A stretch of DNA of 64,000 nt from Pseudomonas fluorescens (GTDB lineage Bacteria > Pseudomonadota > Gammaproteobacteria > Pseudomonadales > Pseudomonadaceae): the NCBI RefSeq assembly GCF_000968015.1, contig NZ_LACH01000004.1, forward strand, positions 1 to 64,000. Direction: 5' to 3'. The notes beneath the pieces were generated by a model that was given only the letters and a program-made list of their open reading frames with translations, did no database searches and was not told the DNA's origin. This document shows positions 10,472 through 19,943 of this stretch, in pieces. Every line of letters begins with the position of its first letter. Positions within the stretch are counted from its first letter, which is position 1. The translations under genes and the position numbers were made by a program.

Positions 10472-12028
10472 GTGAGCCAGTCCCTGATCGCCGCCCTGCA
10501 AAACCCGGCCCTCTACCCGCATCCCGTAGACGGGTTCCAGGTCATCGAAACCCATATTTCCTGGGTAATCCTCACTGGCCCCTTTGCTTATAAAGTGAAG
10601 AAGCCAGTGAATTTCGGCTTCCTGGACTTCACCAACCTCGATGCTCGCAAGCATTTTTGCGGCGAAGAGCTGCGCCTTAACCAGCGCCTGACCAACGATT
10701 TGTACCTCGAAGTGTTGCCAATCACCGGCAGCGCCGAAGCCCCACAACTGGGTGGCGAGGGTCCGGTCGTCGATTACGCACTGAAAATGCGTCAATTCCC
10801 ACAGAGCCAACTGCTCAGCACGCTGCAAGCCAACGGCGAATTGACCCCCTTGCACATCGACGAGATGGCCGCGCAGATCGCCCAATTCCACCTCAGCGCA
10901 CCGAAAGTGCCTGCCGAACACGAAGCCGGCACGCCGGACAGCGTGATGGCACCGGTACGCCAGAATTTCGAACAGATCCGTCCGTTCCTCAGCGACAAAG
11001 CCGATCTGCTGCAACTGGATGCGCTGCAAGCCTGGGCCGAAAGCAGCTTCGAACGCCTCAAGCCACTGTTCGCCCAGCGCAAAGCCGAAGGTTTCATCCG
11101 CGAATGCCACGGTGACATCCACCTGGGCAACGCCACCGTGATCGACGACAAGGTCGTGATCTTCGACTGCATCGAGTTCAACGAACCGTTCCGCTTCACC
11201 GACGTTTACGCCGACACCGGCTTCCTGGCGATGGACCTGGAAGACCGTGGCCTGAAGAGTCTGGCGCGCCGCTTCATCAGCCAGTACCTGGAACTGACCG
11301 GCGATTACCAGGGCCTTGAGTTGCTCAACTTCTATAAAGCCTATCGCGCACTGGTTCGCGCCAAGGTCAGCCTGTTCAGCATGCCGGCCGAGGCCGACCC
11401 GGTGCAGCGAGCCACCACCCTGCGTCAGTACCGCAATTACGCCAACCTGGCGGAAAGCTACAGCACCATTCCTTCGCGTTTCATGGCCATCACCCACGGT
11501 GTTTCTGCCGTCGGCAAGAGCCACGTGGCCATGCGCCTGGTGGAAGCATTGGGCGCCATTCGCCTGCGTTCCGATGTAGAGCGCAAACGTCTGTTCGGCG
11601 AGCAAACCGTGCCAAACGACCCGCAGGCCGGCATCTATAGCGCCGACGCCAGCGCCGCCACTTACACCCGCCTGCATGAAATTGCCGCAGTGATCCTGCG
11701 TGCCGGTTTCCCGGTGGTAGTCGATGCGACTTACCTCAAGCGCGACCAGCGTGACGGCGCAGCGAAGATCGCCGAAGCCACTGGCGCGCCATTCCTGATC
11801 CTCGATTGCAATGCGCCGCAAGCGGTGATCGAGAGCTGGCTGGCCTTGCGTCAGGCAGACAAAAAGGACCCGTCCGACGCCAATCTGGCGGTTATCGAAG
11901 CCCAGCAAGCCACTCGCGAGGCTCTGACGCCAGCAGAGATTCTCTGCAGCAAACGCGTTCAGACCAATGAAAGCGGAACCCTCGACACCGTCGTTGCACA
12001 GATTCGCCAGCGCCTGCCGGGTCTGTAA
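10472..12028 (+). CDS. Fused APH-like kinase / P-loop ATPase of unknown substrate
   Basis: Two-domain protein of 518 residues. The N-terminal part resembles aminoglycoside phosphotransferases, with the catalytic-loop motif CHGDIHLGN (about 212-220) and a following IFDCIEFN. The C-terminal part is a separate P-loop kinase (AAA_33 type) with GVSAVGKS (343-350). Proteins of this fused architecture are widespread in Proteobacteria and have no established substrate known to me; neighbouring cell-wall genes do not settle it. AAGGAT at 10461 supports the GTG start at 10472; earlier in-frame codons lie antisense inside mrcB. Confidence 0.8.
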   Translation: MSQSLIAALQNPALYPHPVDGFQVIETHISWVILTGPFAYKVKKPVNFGFLDFTNLDARKHFCGEELRLNQRLTNDLYLEVLPITGSAEAPQLGGEGPVVDYALKMRQFPQSQLLSTLQANGELTPLHIDEMAAQIAQFHLSAPKVPAEHEAGTPDSVMAPVRQNFEQIRPFLSDKADLLQLDALQAWAESSFERLKPLFAQRKAEGFIRECHGDIHLGNATVIDDKVVIFDCIEFNEPFRFTDVYADTGFLAMDLEDRGLKSLARRFISQYLELTGDYQGLELLNFYKAYRALVRAKVSLFSMPAEADPVQRATTLRQYRNYANLAESYSTIPSRFMAITHGVSAVGKSHVAMRLVEALGAIRLRSDVERKRLFGEQTVPNDPQAGIYSADASAATYTRLHEIAAVILRAGFPVVVDATYLKRDQRDGAAKIAEATGAPFLILDCNAPQAVIESWLALRQADKKDPSDANLAVIEAQQATREALTPAEILCSKRVQTNESGTLDTVVAQIRQRLPGL

Positions 12029-12032
12029 GAAA

Positions 12033-12078
12033 CTATTTCAGCCGTGAAGCCTTCGCCGGCTTCACGGCTGCCAAATAG
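12033..12078. terminator. Long inverted repeat, probable terminator
   Basis: A 13-base perfect stem, CAGCCGTGAAGCC / GGCTTCACGGCTG, with loop TTCGCC, extended by CTATTT/AAATAG after a two-base bulge. It lies just past the kinase stop. There is no T-run on the plus side, so termination efficiency is uncertain. Confidence 0.5.
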
Positions 12079-12119
12079 TGGCACTATACTGGCGTCATAA
12101 AACCAACAGGTGATCTGAC

Positions 12120-12464
12120 ATGAGCCAGCCGAAACTTCTCGACACCCCGCTTTATGCTTTGCTGCACAAAGACGACATCACTGGCTTCAACAACGAGCGC
12201 CCAAAAGACGGACCTGTCGACATGGTCGGTGGCGATTTCCGGGGGCTGGACCTGCGTGAACTGAACGCCGACGGCGTCGACTTTACCGATGCCTACTTCC
12301 GCTCCGCCGACTTGCGCGGCATCGACTTTCGCAACGCCTCCCTGGAAGGCGCGAGCCTTGCTCACGCACAGATCTCCGGTGCCTACTTCCCGCCAGAGCT
12401 GAGTGCTGACGAGATCCTGATGTCGATGAATTTCGGTACCCGCCTGCGTTATCGCACCCGCTAA
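12120..12464 (+). CDS. Pentapeptide repeat-containing protein
   Basis: Protein of 114 residues whose middle part (about 38-95) contains consecutive A(D/N)LXX-like repeats, e.g. FRGLDLRELNADGVDFTDAY and SADLRGIDFRNASLEGASL, predicting a short right-handed quadrilateral beta-helix. Conserved in Pseudomonas, function unknown; there is no evidence that it is a quinolone-resistance (Qnr) type protein, which is much longer. Probably its own transcription unit after the hairpin at 12033-12078. Confidence 0.82.
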   Translation: MSQPKLLDTPLYALLHKDDITGFNNERPKDGPVDMVGGDFRGLDLRELNADGVDFTDAYFRSADLRGIDFRNASLEGASLAHAQISGAYFPPELSADEILMSMNFGTRLRYRTR

Positions 12465-12709
12465 AAACGACTTTTAACTGAACCGTTCGGCGCTCCCGCT
12501 TTGCGCTGGACTCTGGGCATGGTCTGCCTGAAAACCTGATTCCACCGCCCTCTCTTCCTGCCGCACTCGCAGACTTTCACACAGCTTCGGGACTTCGCTT
12601 CTTAGAAGCTTTTGCGTCGAAACCGACCAAACAATCACGCTTTTCCTACTGATGGCTACACTCCTGAGAAGCTCGCCCACGCACCGTTCGGCCGTCGCAA
12701 GGAGGCTTG

Positions 12710-12979
12710 ATGAATGATGAACTGCAGCACCTGAAGAATCTTGGCAAGACGTCGGCGCAGTGGCTGCATGCCGTGGGCATCCACAGCGCCTCGGACTTGC
12801 GTCGACTGGGGGCGGTGGATGCTTATCGGGCCGTGCGCACGCGCGGGTTTCGGGCGTCCAAGGTGTTGTTATATGCCATCGAAGGCGCCCTGATGGATGT
12901 GCATTGGAATGACATTCCCGCCGAGCGCAAGGACGCCTTGAACAAACAGCTGGAAGCTATCTCGTCACGTCACAAGAAC
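12710..12979 (+). CDS. TfoX/Sxy C-terminal domain-like protein
   Basis: Small protein of 89-90 residues matching only the C-terminal helix-hairpin-helix part of TfoX/Sxy (LKNLGKTSAQWLHAVGIHSASDLRRLG and the YRAVRTRGFRASKVLLYAIEGAL segment). The N-terminal regulatory half of Sxy is absent, so a role in competence cannot be assumed. AAGGAGG at 12699-12705 sets the ATG at 12710; a TTG one codon earlier is too close. The reading frame closes with a TGA at 12980-12982. The 245 bases before it hold no other gene. Confidence 0.8.
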
Positions 12980-12997
12980 TGAACGGACGCAGCAGCC

Positions 12998-13798
12998 ATG
13001 TACCTACTTGGGGAACAACCGGCTTACGCCGACGCGCTGATCAACCGACTGCAACATATTCCCGTCCGGCTGCTGGAAGGTTTGATGCCCTGCGGACCGA
13101 GCCTGGAGTTTTCAGCCGTCGATGATCTGGCCGTCCTGTTACCCGGCAATCAACTGTTTGTACTGGACAATGGCCTGCTGCATGGATACATCGACGATCG
13201 GGCATTATTCTATCTGCACGAGGGAGATCTGATCGGCTTGCGCCAGGGCACGGAACTGCCGCGTTGCCGCTTTCGTAGCGATAGCCCGTTAGCACTGACG
13301 CCTTATCTGCGCTCCGAGGTTTTTCAGCATATCTACGCCGACCCGGAGCGTTCGGAGTTATTTCTTCAATACATGGCCGGTCAGTCCGCCCTGCTGTCCG
13401 ACGCACTCGCCCGCCTGAAACAACCCGAGTTTCGAAGCACCAATGGCTTTCAGCGCGTGGCCAGTGGCGAAGTGTTGATCCGTCAGGGCGATGAACCGGA
13501 TCACGTATTCGTCATCATTGATGGCCATGCCGAAGCCTTTGTCGACGGACATAAAGTCGGCGATATACCCAAGGACGAGATTTTCGGCGCCATGGCGGTG
13601 TTCACTGGCGAGAAGCGTAACGCCAGCGTGATCACCAGCGAGCCCAGCACTGTCATGCTGATCCCCAAGGACCAGTTTCTCAGCCTGACCCAAAGCAATC
13701 CGAAGATCGCCCATAGCCTGATTGCGAGCATGGCCCGACATATCGACCTGCTCAACAAGCAGATCATTGTGATGAGCTCGCTCAACCGCACAGGCTGA
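12998..13798 (+). CDS. Cyclic nucleotide-binding domain protein
   Basis: Protein of 266 residues with a cNMP-binding (CRP-like) beta-roll at about 145-245: GEVLIRQGDEPDHVFVIIDG and IFGAMAVFTGEKRNASVIT match the phosphate-binding cassette region. The first half is a divergent domain that may be a second, degenerate copy. There is no C-terminal helix-turn-helix, so it is not a classical CRP-type regulator. In PAO1 the same gene (PA4704, from memory) also precedes prrF. Confidence 0.8.
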   Translation: MYLLGEQPAYADALINRLQHIPVRLLEGLMPCGPSLEFSAVDDLAVLLPGNQLFVLDNGLLHGYIDDRALFYLHEGDLIGLRQGTELPRCRFRSDSPLALTPYLRSEVFQHIYADPERSELFLQYMAGQSALLSDALARLKQPEFRSTNGFQRVASGEVLIRQGDEPDHVFVIIDGHAEAFVDGHKVGDIPKDEIFGAMAVFTGEKRNASVITSEPSTVMLIPKDQFLSLTQSNPKIAHSLIASMARHIDLLNKQIIVMSSLNRTG

Positions 13799-13864
13799 AA
13801 CCCAATGATGACGGGCGTTTCCAGCCAACGAGCAGCGCATTTCAAAGAATTGAGAAATCAGCGG

Positions 13865-13892
13865 TTGACTTGGTAATGAGAATCGCTATGAT
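13865..13892 (+). promoter_or_regulatory. Sigma-70 promoter with overlapping Fur box for prrF
   Basis: TTGACT, 16 bases, TATGAT. The spacer and -10 element form a Fur-like sequence (around 13872-13890, TAATGAGAATCGCTAT) close to the consensus GATAATGATAATCATTATC. Iron-loaded Fur bound here would block polymerase, giving expression only under iron limitation. Confidence 0.85.
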
Positions 13893-13898
13893 TATCAC

Positions 13899-14010
13899 AA
13901 CTGGTCGCGAGACTGGTCGATATTTGAAAAGCCCTTGGTTCGGACTCTCAGATATCTCCTCATCAGGCTAATCACGGTTATTTGACCCGGCTCTTGCCGG
14001 GTCTTTTTTT
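13899..14010 (+). ncRNA. prrF1: PrrF iron-responsive small RNA
   Basis: No protein is encoded, but the transcript from the Fur-controlled promoter contains the conserved PrrF segments GTCGCGAGAC near the 5' end and CAGATATCTCCTCATCAGGC / TAATCACGG in the middle. It ends in a terminator (GACCCGG-CTCTTG-CCGGGTC plus T7, 13984-14010). PrrF sRNAs are the Pseudomonas functional counterpart of RyhB and repress iron-containing proteins through Hfq. Only one copy is present here, unlike the tandem prrF1-prrF2 of P. aeruginosa; the position between the cNMP-binding gene and phu is the same. Which paralogue it is (F1 or F2) is inferred. Confidence 0.9.
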
Positions 14011-14031
14011 GCCTGGAGAAAAGTCGTTCGC

Positions 14032-14883
14032 TCACTTGCCAAATTGCTTACGCATTTGCGCGCAGTAATCCTGCGGTGGCTTGGCAGGCGTGTACCAGAC
14101 GTAATCCGCCATGGCCGGTGTGACCTCGCTGCCCTGCTCCGCCAACATCAACACCACAGGCGCCTGGAGATCTCCCAGATCAAGCACATGAATCGGCACG
14201 CCGACATCCTTGCGCGCGTGGTAGGCGCCGGCAAACAGTAGTGAAGGCGTGGGTGCCGCCAGCAGGCGTTCGGCCATCCGTCGGTCGCGTTGTTGCTGGA
14301 CCGCCAGCATCGCCGGCATCTGTGATTCGGGCAGCAGACCACAGTGGGAGTCGCTGACTTGCTTCAGCAACTCGTCCTTGACTGAAGCAGCGTTGGAGCG
14401 CGAACCGCTCAATGTCGGTGGGTTGGCATAAACGGTACGGACTTCAAGCGTGTCCAGATTGGCTGCCAGCAGGGGGTATGGCTGGGTCAGGGCGAAACGA
14501 ACGATCGGACCGTACAGATTCCAGTCCCAGCCAGACTGCCAGGCCAATGCACCGGGTAAATCCGCTGGTGGTGTCGAGGCGCGACGGACGTCATCGACGC
14601 GCAGCTGTTGATCCGGCGTGAGCATTTCCAGCAACAGACTGCCTTGGGGTCGCTGCTCACCCAGCGACTTCAACAACCACAATTGCAGTTGATGGTGATC
14701 GCGATTGTCATGCTGTTCGCCCACGATCAGCCGTGAAGGCCTCTCCAACCGTTCAACCAGTTCCTCTACCGTGAGGGTCTGACCACTGCGCAAGTCCCGG
14801 ATCTCGCCGACAACCGGCGGCGGAGTCGAAACATGCTGACAGGCACTCAGCATCAGCAAGGCCAGCATCAAAATCCCACGCAT
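14032..14883 (-). CDS. phuW: PhuW, ChaN-family lipoprotein of the heme uptake locus
   Basis: Lipoprotein of 283 residues with lipobox LSAC (Cys15) and a ChaN domain (LIVGEQHDNRDHHQLQL, AGAYHARKDVGVP). ChaN proteins can bind heme; family knowledge and the position at the end of phuTUVW suggest a role in heme handling at the outer membrane, but its exact function is unknown. It begins about 20 bases after phuV. Confidence 0.85.
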   Translation of the reverse strand: MRGILMLALLMLSACQHVSTPPPVVGEIRDLRSGQTLTVEELVERLERPSRLIVGEQHDNRDHHQLQLWLLKSLGEQRPQGSLLLEMLTPDQQLRVDDVRRASTPPADLPGALAWQSGWDWNLYGPIVRFALTQPYPLLAANLDTLEVRTVYANPPTLSGSRSNAASVKDELLKQVSDSHCGLLPESQMPAMLAVQQQRDRRMAERLLAAPTPSLLFAGAYHARKDVGVPIHVLDLGDLQAPVVLMLAEQGSEVTPAMADYVWYTPAKPPQDYCAQMRKQFGK

Positions 14884-14903
14884 GTTTTCACTCCATAAAA
14901 AAC

Positions 14904-15671
14904 TCAGCGGGCGATGATCAGCGGATGCCCACGCTCCGGGTGCTGCTGCACCAACACTTCCAGCCCGAACACGGCCTTGAGTGGCTCCGGGCGCAACACC
15001 TGCTCCGGGGTATCGAGCGCCACCGGGCGCCCGCCTTCAAGCAGTAACAGGCGATCACAATAGCGCGCGGCCAGGTTCAGATCATGCAGGATCACCAGTA
15101 CCGCCGCGCCGCGATTGGCAAACTCGCGCACGGCTTGCAACGTGGTGTGCTGATGAAGCGGGTCGAGCATCGACGTTGGTTCATCGAGCAACAACGTTTG
15201 CCCCGCTTCGCCCGGCCAGAGTTGTGCCAGAACCCGCGCCAGATGCACCCGCTGACGTTCGCCACCGGACAAGGCCAGATAGCTGCGGCCACTCAAATGC
15301 CCGGCATCGGCAGCGTGCAATGCGGCGGCAACGATCTCGTCATCGCGGACCCGACCGCTTTGATGCGGCAGGCGGCCCATGCCGACCACCTCTTCGACAC
15401 GAAAAGCGAAGTCCAGGGTCGACACCTGCGGCAATACCGCCAAACGCTGCGCTCGCGACGTCCCCGTCCAATCGCTCAACTCGCGCTCGTCGAGCCAGAC
15501 GCTGCCATGATGAGCCTGCAACTCGCCGCACAAGGCGCCGAGCAAAGTGCTTTTACCGGCGCCGTTAGGCCCCAACACACCGAGGACTTCGCCCGGATTG
15601 AGATCAAGCGTGATGTCCGTCAGGACAATCTTTCGGCCCCGACGGATTTGCAGATTTTGCGTTCGCAACAT
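14904..15671 (-). CDS. phuV: Heme ABC transporter ATP-binding protein
   Basis: ATPase of 255 residues: Walker [10 protein letters not shown] (34-42), signature LSGGE (134-138), Walker B LLLDEP (160-165) and the switch His in [13 protein letters not shown]. It powers heme import through PhuU (BtuD/HmuV type). The ATG at 15671 overlaps the phuU stop (TGATG); the frame extends further upstream inside phuU, but the family start is MLRTQNLQ. Confidence 0.95.
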   Translation of the reverse strand: MLRTQNLQIRRGRKIVLTDITLDLNPGEVLGVLGPNGAGKSTLLGALCGELQAHHGSVWLDERELSDWTGTSRAQRLAVLPQVSTLDFAFRVEEVVGMGRLPHQSGRVRDDEIVAAALHAADAGHLSGRSYLALSGGERQRVHLARVLAQLWPGEAGQTLLLDEPTSMLDPLHQHTTLQAVREFANRGAAVLVILHDLNLAARYCDRLLLLEGGRPVALDTPEQVLRPEPLKAVFGLEVLVQQHPERGHPLIIAR

Positions 15672-16708
15672 CAGGCACGCCCTCTGAGCAATAAATACAG
15701 AAAGAACGGCGCACCGATGAAAGCCGTGACAATCCCGATCGGCAATTCGGCCGGCGCCAGGGCCAGTCGCGCCACCAGATCGGCAAACAACAAAAGACTG
15801 GCCCCCGCCAATACTGACGCTGGCAATAGCACACGATGATCCGGACCGGCCAGCAGTCGCACCAGATGCGGCACCACCAGCCCCACAAACCCGATCATCC
15901 CCGCCGCAGCTACCGCAGCACCGACACCCAACGCCGTGCAAAACACCAATTCGCGCTTGAGCCGTTCGACGTCGATGCCCAGGTGACCGGCCTCCGACTC
16001 ACCCAGCAACAACGCATTCAAGGCCTTGGCCCGGCGCGGCAGCCACAGCGCCACGCCGGCACTGATCAGCAGTAACGGCCACAGCCGCGAATAGCTGGCG
16101 CCATTGAGGCTGCCCAGGTTCCAGAACGTCAGGGTGCGCAGCGTCGCGTCATCCGCCAGATAGGTGAACAGCCCCACGGCGGAACCGGCCAGCGCAGTCA
16201 GCGCAATACCGGCCAGCAGCATCGTCGCGACATTGGTCTGCCCGTTACGCCGCCCCAGTCGATACACCAACGTCGTCACGCCGAGCCCGCCGAGAAACGC
16301 GCACAGCGATAACAGATAAGGCCCGAAGGATTCGGGCAGTCCGCCGAATACCGAGCCACCGACAATCGCAATTGCCGCGCCCAATGCCGCACCGCTGGAG
16401 ACGCCGACCAGCCCCGGATCGGCCAGGGGATTACGAAACAACCCCTGCATCGCCACCCCGGACAGTGCCAATACACCCCCCACGGCCAAACCCAACAAGG
16501 TTCGCGGCAAGCGAATCTGCCCGAGGATCAGCTCGGCCTGTTCCAGTCCGTCGGGCGCGATCGGGACACCCACCAGTCGCAAGGCTGCACGCATGGTGTC
16601 GAACAACGGCAAGCTCACCGGTCCAAGCGCCAACGACAGCCAGATGGCCAACACGCACAGCAGGGTCAGACCAACGAATAAAGCGCGGGGTTTAACCAGG
16701 ATGGTCAT
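15671..16708 (-). CDS. phuU: Heme ABC transporter permease
   Basis: FecCD/BtuC-family permease of 345 residues with about ten membrane helices and the conserved segments [25 protein letters not shown] (split family motif) and [12 protein letters not shown], which contact the ATPase. It forms the inner-membrane heme channel. Its start overlaps phuT by four bases (ATGA-type coupling). Confidence 0.95.
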   Translation of the reverse strand: MTILVKPRALFVGLTLLCVLAIWLSLALGPVSLPLFDTMRAALRLVGVPIAPDGLEQAELILGQIRLPRTLLGLAVGGVLALSGVAMQGLFRNPLADPGLVGVSSGAALGAAIAIVGGSVFGGLPESFGPYLLSLCAFLGGLGVTTLVYRLGRRNGQTNVATMLLAGIALTALAGSAVGLFTYLADDATLRTLTFWNLGSLNGASYSRLWPLLLISAGVALWLPRRAKALNALLLGESEAGHLGIDVERLKRELVFCTALGVGAAVAAAGMIGFVGLVVPHLVRLLAGPDHRVLLPASVLAGASLLLFADLVARLALAPAELPIGIVTAFIGAPFFLYLLLRGRA

Positions 16709-17577
16709 TGGCCGGCCGAACCGGGGTAGAAAGCGTCAGACAGCTTTTTCAACGCCTCGGGTAGCCGCGGTCCCAAGCCCCCGACCAACAAGGTCGGATC
16801 AAGCTCCATGACTCGTCTGCCCTTGGCCGCTCGGGTCGAGGACAGGATCGGGTTCTCCTTGAACAACGCCGCACGGGCCGCATCGCCGGACAGCGCACGA
16901 TCGGCAAACACCAGCACCTCGGGATCCAGACTGACCAGGGATTCAACAGAAAAGGGTTTATAGCCGGTATGCGTGGCCAGATTGTGCCCACCGGCCTGTT
17001 GCAGCAACCAATCGGCGGCGGTGTCCTTGCCGGCGATGAGCGGTTTACCGCCCGCGTGGCCAAGCAACAACAGCACGCCCGGCGATTTTTCCTTCAACTG
17101 CGCCCGAGTGACCCGGATCTTTTGTTGATCGAGTTGCTGTTGATAGGTCTGAAACACCTGCGAAGCCTGATCTTCTGTGCCGAGTAACTTGCCCAAATGC
17201 TGCAAATTACCCTGCAAGGTCGGCAGGTCCGGCTGGGCCGAGAAAAGTTCGACCTGCACGCCTGCACTGCGAACCTGCGAAAGTACCGGTGGCGGTCCCA
17301 TTTCCTCGGTACCGACGAGTATCTGCGGGCGTAAGCTCAAGATGCCCTCCGCCGACAATTGCCGCTGATACCCGATGCTTGGCAATGCCTTGAGCGATTC
17401 CGGGTGCTGACTGGTGGTGTCGACACCGACCAGTTTCGATTCACCGCCCAGTGCGCTGATCCATTCCGATAAAGCTCCACCGGCACTGACCCAGCGTTGT
17501 GGCAACTCGGCCGCTGCGGCGTGGTGGCTGACTAGGAGTCCGACACAGAGCGCAGCAACGCGGGTACTCAGGCGCAT
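16705..17577 (-). CDS. phuT: Periplasmic heme-binding protein
   Basis: Substrate-binding protein of 290 residues with a Sec signal (cleavage near AAAAEL) and two lobes of the BtuF/HmuT type. Tyr70 in PSIGYQRQLS is the likely heme ligand, corresponding to the tyrosine of PhuT/ShuT. It carries heme from the outer membrane receptor to PhuUV. First gene of phuTUVW, behind a Fur-like promoter. phuS and phuR, which flank phuT in PAO1, are not here. Confidence 0.93.
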   Translation of the reverse strand: MRLSTRVAALCVGLLVSHHAAAAELPQRWVSAGGALSEWISALGGESKLVGVDTTSQHPESLKALPSIGYQRQLSAEGILSLRPQILVGTEEMGPPPVLSQVRSAGVQVELFSAQPDLPTLQGNLQHLGKLLGTEDQASQVFQTYQQQLDQQKIRVTRAQLKEKSPGVLLLLGHAGGKPLIAGKDTAADWLLQQAGGHNLATHTGYKPFSVESLVSLDPEVLVFADRALSGDAARAALFKENPILSSTRAAKGRRVMELDPTLLVGGLGPRLPEALKKLSDAFYPGSAGQ

Positions 17578-17671
17578 AAACAGCTTCCTTTAAGGGTTTT
17601 CCCGGGCATCGAGATGACAGGCCAAGTATCCTCGGCATCTGGCACCTGAACCCGACAGGCAAGGCAGCCAT

Positions 17672-17699
17672 TTGATAATTGTTTGCATTTGAACGTCAA
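17672..17699 (-). promoter_or_regulatory. phuT promoter with Fur-like operator
   Basis: On the minus strand: TTGACG, 16-base spacer, TATCAA. Spacer plus -10 (17674-17692) match 12 of 19 positions of the Fur consensus, with the ATTATC half intact. It lies about 95 bases upstream of phuT and about 50 bases before the divergent Rieske gene, so Fur could influence both. Confidence 0.7.
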
Positions 17700-17743
17700 G
17701 CTCGGACATATCCAGTCACGAGCCGCAGGACTTGAGGATAGAC

Positions 17744-18061
17744 ATGAAGTTTCTTTGTGCAGGCGTTGAGCTGGCCGATGCCACCAGTCGCGGCTTTGAC
17801 ATCGACGGCCAGAAGCTCTTTGCCGTACGCCGTGGCGGCCAGGTTTACGTCTACATCAATCGCTGCCCGCACCGTGGCGTCGGACTGGAATGGAAGCCTG
17901 ACCAGTTTCTCGATCCCAGCAACAGCCTGATCCAGTGCGCGACCCACGGCGCACTGTTTCTGATCGAAGACGGGGAATGCGTCGCCGGCCCTTGCGCTGG
18001 CCAGTCCCTGACCACTGTCGCCTGCCGCGAAGACGAGCAAGGGATCTGGGTCAGTCTTTAG
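17744..18061 (+). CDS. Small Rieske [2Fe-2S] protein
   Basis: Protein of 105 residues consisting essentially of one Rieske domain: CPHRG and, 19 residues on, CATHGALF supply the two Cys and two His ligands. There is no membrane anchor or signal peptide, so it is a cytoplasmic ferredoxin-like electron carrier; the partner is unknown. GAGGAT at 17734 fixes the ATG at 17744. Its stop overlaps the convergent sfsA stop by four bases. Confidence 0.88.
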   Translation: MKFLCAGVELADATSRGFDIDGQKLFAVRRGGQVYVYINRCPHRGVGLEWKPDQFLDPSNSLIQCATHGALFLIEDGECVAGPCAGQSLTTVACREDEQGIWVSL

Positions 18062-18771
18062 CCATTCAGCAACACGTCCAGACGCCGATCGACCACCATT
18101 TCTTCGTGGGTCAAGTGCACGCCATAGGCCAGCACCTCGACCCCGCACGACACCGCCTCACGCAAGGCTGCGGCGTAGGCCGAATCGATTTCTTCTGCAG
18201 GACGCACGGCGTCGATGCCGCTGAGATTGACGCAATACAACTGCACTGCACGAATTCCATCCCGGGCCAGATGCGCCAATTCGCGCAAATGCTTGGCCCC
18301 GCGCTGGGTCACAGCATCGGGAAACGCTGCCACCGAAGAACCATCGAAGCCCAAAGTGACGCTTTTGACTTCCACATAAGCCGGCCCGCTCGGGTAATCG
18401 AGGCGGAAGTCGATGCGGCTGCTTTCCTGACCGTAGGCCACTTCGCGCTTCAGTTCGGTAAAGCCGTTCAATTCGGTGATGACGCCGGCTCGCAGTGCTT
18501 CTTCGATCAAGCCGTTGGCCCGCCCGGTGTTCACACAAAACAAGCGCCCCTGAGGGGTTTCGCCGATTTCCCAGGTGCCGGGCAACTTACGCTTTGGATC
18601 GTTGGAACGGCTGAACCAGACCTGCCCGCCTTCGACCTGGCAATTGAGCATCGAACCGGTGTTCGGGCAGTGAATGGTCAGCAACTCGCCGCCAACAGTT
18701 TCGATATCGGCGAGAAAACGCTTGTAGCGACGAATCAAACGGCCTTCTTCGAGGGGAGGATGAAAACGCAT
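18058..18771 (-). CDS. sfsA: SfsA family protein (sugar fermentation stimulation protein homologue)
   Basis: Protein of 237 residues with the SfsA pattern: N-terminal OB-like part ([22 protein letters not shown]) and a nuclease-like C-terminal part with [10 protein letters not shown] ... [10 protein letters not shown], resembling the D-ExK motif of nucleases. Reported to bind DNA in E. coli; its cellular role remains unsettled. Its start abuts the aminotransferase stop (shared base), so the two are cotranscribed. Confidence 0.93.
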   Translation of the reverse strand: MRFHPPLEEGRLIRRYKRFLADIETVGGELLTIHCPNTGSMLNCQVEGGQVWFSRSNDPKRKLPGTWEIGETPQGRLFCVNTGRANGLIEEALRAGVITELNGFTELKREVAYGQESSRIDFRLDYPSGPAYVEVKSVTLGFDGSSVAAFPDAVTQRGAKHLRELAHLARDGIRAVQLYCVNLSGIDAVRPAEEIDSAYAAALREAVSCGVEVLAYGVHLTHEEMVVDRRLDVLLNG

Positions 18772-19943
18772 CAGCCTTGCCAGCTCTTCAAGCCGCGCGC
18801 GATCCGCTCGACCGCTTCTTGTAGGCGCGGAAGACTTTGGGTGTAGGCAAACCGCACATGATGGCCGGCCTGATAACGACCGAAGTCCAGCCCCGGAGTA
18901 ATCGCCACGTGTTCGGTTTCGAGGAAATGTCGGCAGAACGCGAAGGCATCGCCGCCGAACTTGCTGATATCGGCATACAAGTAGAACGCGCCTTCAGGCT
19001 CAACGGCGATACCAAAGCCCAACTCTCGCAGGGCTGGCAGCAGGAAATCCCGACGACGACCGAATTCGGCGCGTCGTTCTTCCAGAATACTGATCGTGGC
19101 CGGTTCGAAGCAGGCCAAAGCGGCATGCTGAGCCATGCTCGGGGCGCTGATGTAAAGGTTCTGGGCGAGTTTTTCCAGCTCACCGACCGCCGCTTCAGGC
19201 GCCACCAGCCAACCAAGTCGCCATCCCGTCATCCCGAAATATTTGGAAAAACTATTCAGTACAAAGGCGCTGTCATCGACTTCCAGCACACTGGCCGCAT
19301 CGGTGCCGTAGGTCAGACCGTGATAGATCTCGTCCACCACCAGATGACCGTGACGCTCCTTGATCGCGGCAGACAAGCCCGCCAGCTCATCGCGGGTCAG
19401 AATCGTCCCGGTCGGGTTGGCTGGCGACGCCACCAGGGCGCCGACGCTGTCTTGATCCCAATGGCGGGCAATCAGGTCCGGCGTCAGTTGATAGCGCACG
19501 TCTGGTCCTACAGGAACAAGCTGCGCTGCGCCTTCCACCAGCCGCAAAAAGTGCCGGTTGCACGGGTATCCCGGGTCCGCCAGCAGCCAGTGCTTGCCCG
19601 GGTCCACCAACAAGGCGCTGGCCAGCAACAACGCGCCAGAACCGCCAGGCGTGATGAGGATTCGCTGCGGGTCGATGTTCAAACCGTAACGCTGCTGATA
19701 AAAGCCGGAAATGGCCTCACGCAACTCGGGAATGCCGCGCGCCGCGGTGTAACGGGTCTTCCCCGCCGTCAGGGCGGCCTGGCCGGCCTGAATGATCGGC
19801 TCGGCGGTGGTGAAGTCGGGTTCGCCGATTTCCAGGTGAATCACGTCGTGACCAGCGGCTTGCAGTTCATTGGCCCGCGCCAGCAGCGCCATGACATGGA
19901 AAGGTTCGATCGCGCGACTGCGGGCACTGTAGGACTGAGCCAT
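18771..19943 (-). CDS. PLP-dependent class I/II aminotransferase
   Basis: Fold-type I aminotransferase of 390 residues. The PLP-binding Lys is Lys234 in [16 protein letters not shown]; also visible are [19 protein letters not shown] and the C-terminal Arg in [10 protein letters not shown]. The sequence is close to the AspC/AlaT-like group, but the substrate cannot be set from sequence. Upstream gene of a pair with sfsA. Confidence 0.9.
   Translation of the reverse strand: MAQSYSARSRAIEPFHVMALLARANELQAAGHDVIHLEIGEPDFTTAEPIIQAGQAALTAGKTRYTAARGIPELREAISGFYQQRYGLNIDPQRILITPGGSGALLLASALLVDPGKHWLLADPGYPCNRHFLRLVEGAAQLVPVGPDVRYQLTPDLIARHWDQDSVGALVASPANPTGTILTRDELAGLSAAIKERHGHLVVDEIYHGLTYGTDAASVLEVDDSAFVLNSFSKYFGMTGWRLGWLVAPEAAVGELEKLAQNLYISAPSMAQHAALACFEPATISILEERRAEFGRRRDFLLPALRELGFGIAVEPEGAFYLYADISKFGGDAFAFCRHFLETEHVAITPGLDFGRYQAGHHVRFAYTQSLPRLQEAVERIARGLKSWQG

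Noticed and set aside
12707..12982. TfoX-like protein as evidence for natural competence
   Set aside because: Only the C-terminal helix-hairpin-helix part is present; this is too little to infer a competence regulator.
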